Shown here one piece after another: positions 7,542-11,045 of a DNA stretch of 11,045 nt. A program made the translations under genes and the position numbers. The DNA is taken from NCBI GenBank assembly GCA_017530465.1, contig JAFXMJ010000050.1, positions 1 through 11,045 of the forward strand, read 5' to 3'. The first letter of the stretch is position 1, and each line of letters starts with the position of its first letter. This stretch comes from Bacteroidales bacterium. Lineage in GTDB: Bacteria > Bacteroidota > Bacteroidia > Bacteroidales > UBA3824. Under the pieces are notes generated by a model that had not been told where the DNA came from, searched no databases, and worked only from the letters and a program-made list of their open reading frames with translations.

Positions 7542-8347
7542 TCCACCTTCAATTCGGCGATTTCGCCCCTCAGGACAGGCTCATGGTCAAAAATCCCAAA
7601 CAACGCCGAGCCGCTCCCCGTCATCGACGCATACAGCGCGCCGCTCTCGTAGAGTGCGTCCTTATAACGCTGCAATTCAGGATGTTCCGGGAATACTGAT
7701 GCCTCGAAATCGTTTTTTATAAGCCCACGCCACTCGCGCACCGGCCTCTTGAAATCTTCCACAAGACTCGTCTTGGGCGTCATTGGCTTCACCTTGGAAT
7801 ACGCTTCCTTGGTGGAGATATTGAACCTCGGCTTGATGACCTTGATGACATAACCATCAAGCACCGACGGCACCGGGGTGAGCACCTCTCCCCTACCCGT
7901 GGCAAATTTGGGCGTATTCTCGATGAAGAATGCGCAGTCGCTGCCTATTTCAGCCGCCATAGCCTCCATCTGCTTGGTTGTCATACCGAGACGGAAGGCA
8001 TCATTGACGGCGCGAATGAAAAACGCCGCGTCTGCCGAGCCACCGCCCATGCCTGCGCCCATTGGGATGTGCTTGTACAGCTCCACATCCAATGCTGGTA
8101 TGTCGTATCTCGCCTTGAGCAATGCAAAGGCAGTGTCGATGGTATTCTGCCCCGCTATCTCCATCAGCTTGCCGTCATCGCCCGCATAACATGCGAGATT
8201 GGTGTCCGTGCCGTGCCTTATGACTATCCTGTCAGCTATATTCACCGGATAGAATATAGTCTCAATGTCGTGGTAGCCATCCTCGCGGCGGCGCACGATA
8301 TTGAGCCCGATGTTAATTTTGGCATTGGCACTTATTGAATTTTCCAT
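7538..8347 (-). CDS. ispE: 4-diphosphocytidyl-2-C-methyl-D-erythritol kinase
   Basis: IspE phosphorylates the 2-hydroxyl of CDP-methylerythritol with ATP in the MEP (non-mevalonate) isoprenoid pathway, in the cytoplasm. From the chosen ATG the protein has 269 aa and begins MENSISANAKINIGL, the usual IspE/GHMP-kinase start with Lys10 as the conserved active-site lysine. The GHMP ATP loop PMGAGMGGGSADAAF is at 95-109, the probable catalytic Asp is D137 in GSDCAFF, and the third GHMP motif MTGSGSALFG is at 242-251. An in-frame ATG nine codons upstream (8372-8374) is rejected: it adds a non-conserved MIFINNWII and lies almost at the expected transcription start of the candidate promoter at 8379-8386. 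The gene diverges from the acyl-CoA reductase gene. Confidence 0.95.
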   Translation of the reverse strand: MENSISANAKINIGLNIVRRREDGYHDIETIFYPVNIADRIVIRHGTDTNLACYAGDDGKLMEIAGQNTIDTAFALLKARYDIPALDVELYKHIPMGAGMGGGSADAAFFIRAVNDAFRLGMTTKQMEAMAAEIGSDCAFFIENTPKFATGRGEVLTPVPSVLDGYVIKVIKPRFNISTKEAYSKVKPMTPKTSLVEDFKRPVREWRGLIKNDFEASVFPEHPELQRYKDALYESGALYASMTGSGSALFGIFDHEPVLRGEIAELKVD

Positions 8348-8378
8348 AATAATCCAATTGTTGATAAATATCAATTTG

Positions 8379-8386
8379 CAAATTTA
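8379..8386 (-). promoter_or_regulatory. Candidate -7 element of the ispE promoter
   Basis: The minus strand reads TAAATTTG, an exact match to the Bacteroidota -7 consensus TAnnTTTG. Transcription would begin near 8372-8376, giving a leader of roughly 25-30 bases before the chosen ispE ATG. No TTTG occurs 19-21 bp further upstream, only a T-rich stretch, so the -33 element is missing or degenerate. Confidence 0.4.
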
Positions 8387-8415
8387 AGAAAAAAAATCCA
8401 TTTTTTAGTATATGA

Positions 8416-8447
8416 TTTGTTTTTTTAATAATTTAATGATAATTTTG
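8416..8447 (+). promoter_or_regulatory. Bacteroidota-type promoter of the acyl-CoA reductase gene
   Basis: TTTG at 8416-8419 and TAATTTTG at 8440-8447 are separated by 20 bp, an exact fit to the primary-sigma consensus of Bacteroidota (TTTG, 19-21 bp, TAnnTTTG). Transcription would begin at about 8451-8456, on or just before the ATG at 8454, so the mRNA would be leaderless or nearly so. This also rules out the longer reading frame from 8412. Confidence 0.65.
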
Positions 8448-8453
8448 CATATC

Positions 8454-9512
8454 ATGCAGACAGAAACCTACACCATACTCGGCAAAATATTTGGCGCGGC
8501 GGCTGGCAGCGACGTCACTCTCGACGCGCCATACAGCCAATACGCCCAAGACCTCCGCGCCCTCGCCGACCAATATCACCAATACAACGGCTGGTTTGCG
8601 CCGGAATTTGTGAGGATGCAATTGCGCTCGCTCTCGAAGATGCTTTCGGAGGAGCAATTGCAACAATTCGCCGCACGCTACTCGCTCGCCGACGTTCAAG
8701 AGCGCGACCTGCGAGTAAAGATAATCCCCGCCGGCAACATCCCCCTCGTGGGCTTCCACGACATGCTGTGCGTATTGCTATCGGGCTGCAAATGCATCGT
8801 AAGGCACTCCTCCAAAGACACGCTGCTGCCCAAGGCTGTAATTGCAATCCTGAAAAAAATAGACCCGTCGCTCCAAGACCGCATCATCGAGGAAGATGGG
8901 CAGAGGCTCGATTTTGACGCAATCATCGCCACAGGCAGCAACAACACGAGCCGGTATTTTGATTATTATTTCTCCAAATACCCGCACATCATCCGCCGCA
9001 ACCGTCACTCTGTGGCAATACTCACCGGCAATGAGACTCCCGACGACTACCACGCACTCGCCGACGACATATTTGCGTATTATGGACTCGGATGCCGCAG
9101 TGTGTCAAAGATTTATGTGCCGATGGATTATGACTACAACGCACTATTCGGCAACATCATAGACTACTGCACCGTGGCGCACAATGCCAAATATTCCGAC
9201 AATTACACCTACAACAAGGCCATATACCTGATGTCGGACGCAAAGATTTTGGACAACAATTTTCTATTGTTGAAGGAGGACGAAGGCATAGGCTCGCCGA
9301 TAGGTGTGCTGTACGCCGAACGCTACAACAACATCAACGCCCTCGCCGAAAAACTTCGCACCATGAAGGACGACCTGCAATGCGTGGTCTCCGCGAATGA
9401 TTTGCCCGGATTGCCGACAGTAGGATTTGGACAGGCGCAATATCCGTCTATATTCGACTATGCCGACGGCGTGGACACGATGGAATTTTTACAAGGCATA
9501 ACGCACAATTAA
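8454..9512 (+). CDS. LuxC-family acyl-CoA reductase
   Basis: This 352-aa cytoplasmic protein resembles the acyl-CoA reductase (LuxC, PF05893) branch of the aldehyde dehydrogenase superfamily. The family reduces an activated fatty acyl group to an aldehyde with NAD(P)H through an acyl-thioester on cysteine. Visible signs are PAGNIPLVGFHD at 92-103, a nucleotide-binding-type stretch IIATGSNNTSRYF at 157-169, and GLGCRSVSKIYVP at 211-223 with C214 as the probable nucleophile. The start at 8454 (MQTETY) is preferred over the in-frame ATGs at 8412 and 8436, because the promoter lies inside that extension and MICFFNNLM-type residues are not conserved-looking. No luxD, luxE or luciferase genes are nearby, so bioluminescence is not implied; the true substrate is unknown. 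It precedes a transporter gene by 46 bp. Confidence 0.8.
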   Translation: MQTETYTILGKIFGAAAGSDVTLDAPYSQYAQDLRALADQYHQYNGWFAPEFVRMQLRSLSKMLSEEQLQQFAARYSLADVQERDLRVKIIPAGNIPLVGFHDMLCVLLSGCKCIVRHSSKDTLLPKAVIAILKKIDPSLQDRIIEEDGQRLDFDAIIATGSNNTSRYFDYYFSKYPHIIRRNRHSVAILTGNETPDDYHALADDIFAYYGLGCRSVSKIYVPMDYDYNALFGNIIDYCTVAHNAKYSDNYTYNKAIYLMSDAKILDNNFLLLKEDEGIGSPIGVLYAERYNNINALAEKLRTMKDDLQCVVSANDLPGLPTVGFGQAQYPSIFDYADGVDTMEFLQGITHN

Positions 9513-9555
9513 TAATTCACAATTCGTAATTTGTAATTCATAATTCGTAATTATA
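9507..9555 (+). repeat. Seven tandem copies of a 7-bp unit (consensus AATTCGT)
   Basis: Reading in 7-base steps gives AATTAAT, AATTCAC, AATTCGT, AATTTGT, AATTCAT, AATTCGT and AATTATA without a break. AATT is invariant and the last three bases vary. The first copy contains the last sense codon (AAT) and the stop (TAA) of the reductase gene, and the last copy ends three bases before the transporter ATG. The repeat therefore makes up nearly the whole spacer. It lacks arms that could form a stable hairpin, so it is not a normal terminator. Confidence 0.85.
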
Positions 9556-9558
9556 ACT

Positions 9559-10689
9559 ATGCAGACCGGCAACGAACAAATATCGCCAACAGTGAGCCTC
9601 CTGCTCAAAATATGCGCCGTAGTGGGCGTATTGCTATTGGTGTATTACTTGAGAAACGTGTTGCTGCCGTTTGCCGTGGCGTTTATGCTGGCGTACATAC
9701 TGAATCCCGTGGTCAACTTTTTGCAACGATACCTGCGCCGCCGCTGGATAGCCGTGATAGTGACATTGCTATTTACATTTATATTGCTATCGGCAATCTT
9801 CGTCATCATAGTGCCGCTGCTATTCGCGGAAATGCGGCATCTCTACGCGCTCCTTGTAGAACACAACGTAATGACCGAATTGAGCAACGGTCTGCCATCA
9901 TTCCTCGCCGACTACCTCAATAAAATCAGCAACAGCGAAAAACTCGCCGCAATCTTCGCAAGCGACAACATCGCCGCCATGATTGACTCGCTCTCAAAAG
10001 TGTTGCTGCCACATTTGGGGTCGTTTTTCAGCAAGACATACAGCGTAATAGCAAGCACATTGGGCGCGGCAATCATCATTCTGTACCTGATATTCATAAT
10101 GCTCGACTACGACGGCATCAGCAAGGGCATCGTGGAGCTCGTGCCAGAAAAATTCAAGGAACGCTTTCTAAGATTTTTCACAAGGTTTACGTCAGAAATG
10201 CAAAAATATTTCCGTGGACAACTTCTTATCGTATTGTGCGTTATGGTATTGTACTCCATAGGGTTTACGGTCATCGGATTGCCAATGGGATTGCTATTGG
10301 GACTTATGGTGGGTATGCTCAACATTGTGCCTTACCTCCAAATACTCGGTTTTCTGCCCGCACTGCTGCTCAGTTTTGTGATGAGTATGGAAACCGGCAC
10401 GCCAGTATGGCTCTGCATATTGATGACAGCAAGTGTTTTTGTGACGGTACAGATAATCCAAGACATGTTTCTGACTCCCAAGATAATGGGACACGCCACA
10501 GGGCTCAATCCCGCGATGATTTTGCTCTCGCTCTCGGTGTGGGGCAAATTGTTGGGATTCCTCGGACTGATAGTAGCCATCCCGTTCACCTGCATCGTCA
10601 AGATTTATTATAGCGAATACAAAACCCTATACGAAAAGCACGACGCCGAAAAACACAACGCCGAAAAACTTAAAAACGCCCAGCAATGA
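9559..10689 (+). CDS. AI-2E family (PerM/TqsA-like) membrane transporter
   Basis: A 376-aa inner-membrane protein of the AI-2E transporter family (PF01594). Hydrophobic segments lie near 12-30, 33-50, 63-90, 160-182, 222-245, 246-275, 283-300 and 318-348. A long amphipathic, more polar region (about 91-158) separates the N-terminal helices from the rest, as is normal here. Family hallmarks are LPFAVAFMLAYILNPVV (36-52), NIVPYLQILGFLPALL (255-270) and the C-terminal HATGLNPAMILLSLSVWGKL (312-331), followed by LIVAIP (337-342). A charged Lys/Glu/His tail ends the protein. Most members have unknown substrates, and autoinducer-2 export is established for very few, so the family name should not be taken as function. 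The stop overlaps the following ATG by 4 bp, implying coupled translation with the glycosyltransferase. Confidence 0.9.
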   Translation: MQTGNEQISPTVSLLLKICAVVGVLLLVYYLRNVLLPFAVAFMLAYILNPVVNFLQRYLRRRWIAVIVTLLFTFILLSAIFVIIVPLLFAEMRHLYALLVEHNVMTELSNGLPSFLADYLNKISNSEKLAAIFASDNIAAMIDSLSKVLLPHLGSFFSKTYSVIASTLGAAIIILYLIFIMLDYDGISKGIVELVPEKFKERFLRFFTRFTSEMQKYFRGQLLIVLCVMVLYSIGFTVIGLPMGLLLGLMVGMLNIVPYLQILGFLPALLLSFVMSMETGTPVWLCILMTASVFVTVQIIQDMFLTPKIMGHATGLNPAMILLSLSVWGKLLGFLGLIVAIPFTCIVKIYYSEYKTLYEKHDAEKHNAEKLKNAQQ

Positions 10690-11045
10690 AATTTAGCATC
10701 ATCATACCACTATACAACCGCCCAAACGAAATAGACGAACTTCTTGACAGCCTTACACGACAGACATTCAAGGACTTCGATGTAATTGTAGCGGAAGACG
10801 GCAGCAGTGTCCGCTCCGACGAAATCATCGGAAAATACCGTTCGCAACTCGACATCAAATATTATTACAAGCCAAATTCGGGACCCGGCACCACACGCAA
10901 CTATGGCGCAGAACGTGCTGAGGGTGATTATTTTATATTTTTTGACAGCGATTGCATCATCCCCAACGATTACATGGCGATAGTATCCAATCGTCTCGCC
11001 GAAAATTTCACCGATTGTTATGGAGGCCCCGATGCAGCAATGCCA
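10686..11045 (+). CDS. Family 2 glycosyltransferase, N-terminal fragment
   Basis: The first 120 codons are present; the gene continues beyond the right edge. The protein opens MKFSIIIPLYNRPNEIDELL, the standard GT-A nucleotide-sugar-binding start, with VAEDGSS at 35-41 (the first acidic pair). SGPGTTRNYGAERAEGDYF follows at 65-83, then FFDSDC at 85-90 with the metal-binding DxD at 87-89. Such enzymes move a sugar from a nucleotide-activated donor to an envelope lipid, polysaccharide or protein acceptor at the cytoplasmic membrane face. Donor and acceptor cannot be inferred. The ATG lies within the ATGA that ends the transporter gene, so the two are very likely co-translated. Confidence 0.9.
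   Translation, partial: MKFSIIIPLYNRPNEIDELLDSLTRQTFKDFDVIVAEDGSSVRSDEIIGKYRSQLDIKYYYKPNSGPGTTRNYGAERAEGDYFIFFDSDCIIPNDYMAIVSNRLAENFTDCYGGPDAAMP

Larger units (their letters stand above)
8348..8453. other. Divergent intergenic region between ispE and the acyl-CoA reductase gene
   Basis: This very AT-rich 106-bp stretch, with T and A runs, separates two divergent genes. It holds a well-formed plus-strand promoter and a partial minus-strand promoter, listed separately. No small gene or RNA is apparent. Confidence 0.7.

Noticed and set aside
8348..8374. Longer N-terminus for IspE, starting at 8374
   Set aside because: It adds nine non-conserved hydrophobic residues and begins at about the transcription start expected from the -7 element at 8379-8386. 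The family start fits MENSISANAKINIG.
8412..8453. Longer N-terminus for the acyl-CoA reductase, starting at 8412 or 8436
   Set aside because: The consensus promoter at 8416-8447 lies within this extension, so it is unlikely to be transcribed, and the added residues are not typical of the family.
8454..9512. Bioluminescence locus
   Set aside because: The LuxC-like protein stands alone, with no luciferase or LuxD/LuxE genes nearby. The family is broader than luminous bacteria.
9507..9555. Rho-independent terminator between reductase and transporter
   Set aside because: The stretch is a direct tandem repeat. Beyond the 4-bp AATT there are no inverted arms or GC-rich stem and no T run following a stem.
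9559..10689. Reading the transporter as proof of autoinducer-2 quorum sensing
   Set aside because: The AI-2E name comes from very few members. Most have unknown or unrelated substrates, and no luxS or AI-2 receptor gene is in the window.

Overview
The window looks like a chromosomal segment of a member of the Bacteroidota, most likely a Bacteroidales-type bacterium. The genes have balanced base composition and sit between very AT-rich gaps. Shine-Dalgarno sites are essentially absent. One clear promoter of the Bacteroidota type (TTTG, 20-bp spacer, TAnnTTTG) lies in the divergent gap, and the proteins are of a Bacteroidota flavour (ProB with a GRGGM loop, a LuxC-like reductase, GAF sensors with an SGLG motif). 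No mobile element, rRNA, tRNA or CRISPR array is visible.

Left part (1-7444, all minus strand): five genes with gaps of 10 to 33 bp, probably one operon read right to left. Two large membrane receptors come first (928 and 808 aa). Each has a periplasmic Cache domain, two membrane helices, a cytoplasmic GAF domain and PAS domain(s) joined by coiled coils, and no recognisable output domain. They are followed by a membrane protein with four zinc ribbons, a Gln/Pro-rich linker and a TM2 domain, then by proB (glutamate 5-kinase) and the first 24 codons of what is almost certainly proA. Two housekeeping steps of proline synthesis therefore sit at the tail of an apparent signalling operon.

Middle (7445-8453): a 93-bp AT-rich gap with two perfect palindromes and a weak terminator-like hairpin, then ispE (MEP isoprenoid pathway, minus strand), then a 106-bp divergent intergenic region. 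That region holds a good plus-strand promoter and a partial minus-strand one.

Right part (8454-11045, plus strand): a LuxC-family acyl-CoA reductase with catalytic Cys214, a seven-copy 7-bp tandem repeat that begins in its last codon, an AI-2E-family (PerM-like) membrane transporter, and the start of a family 2 glycosyltransferase that overlaps the transporter stop by 4 bp.

The least ordinary part is the receptor/TM2 block. Its two receptors share one cytoplasmic chassis, almost residue for residue in position, but carry different periplasmic Cache types, and no partner kinase or regulator is present in the window.
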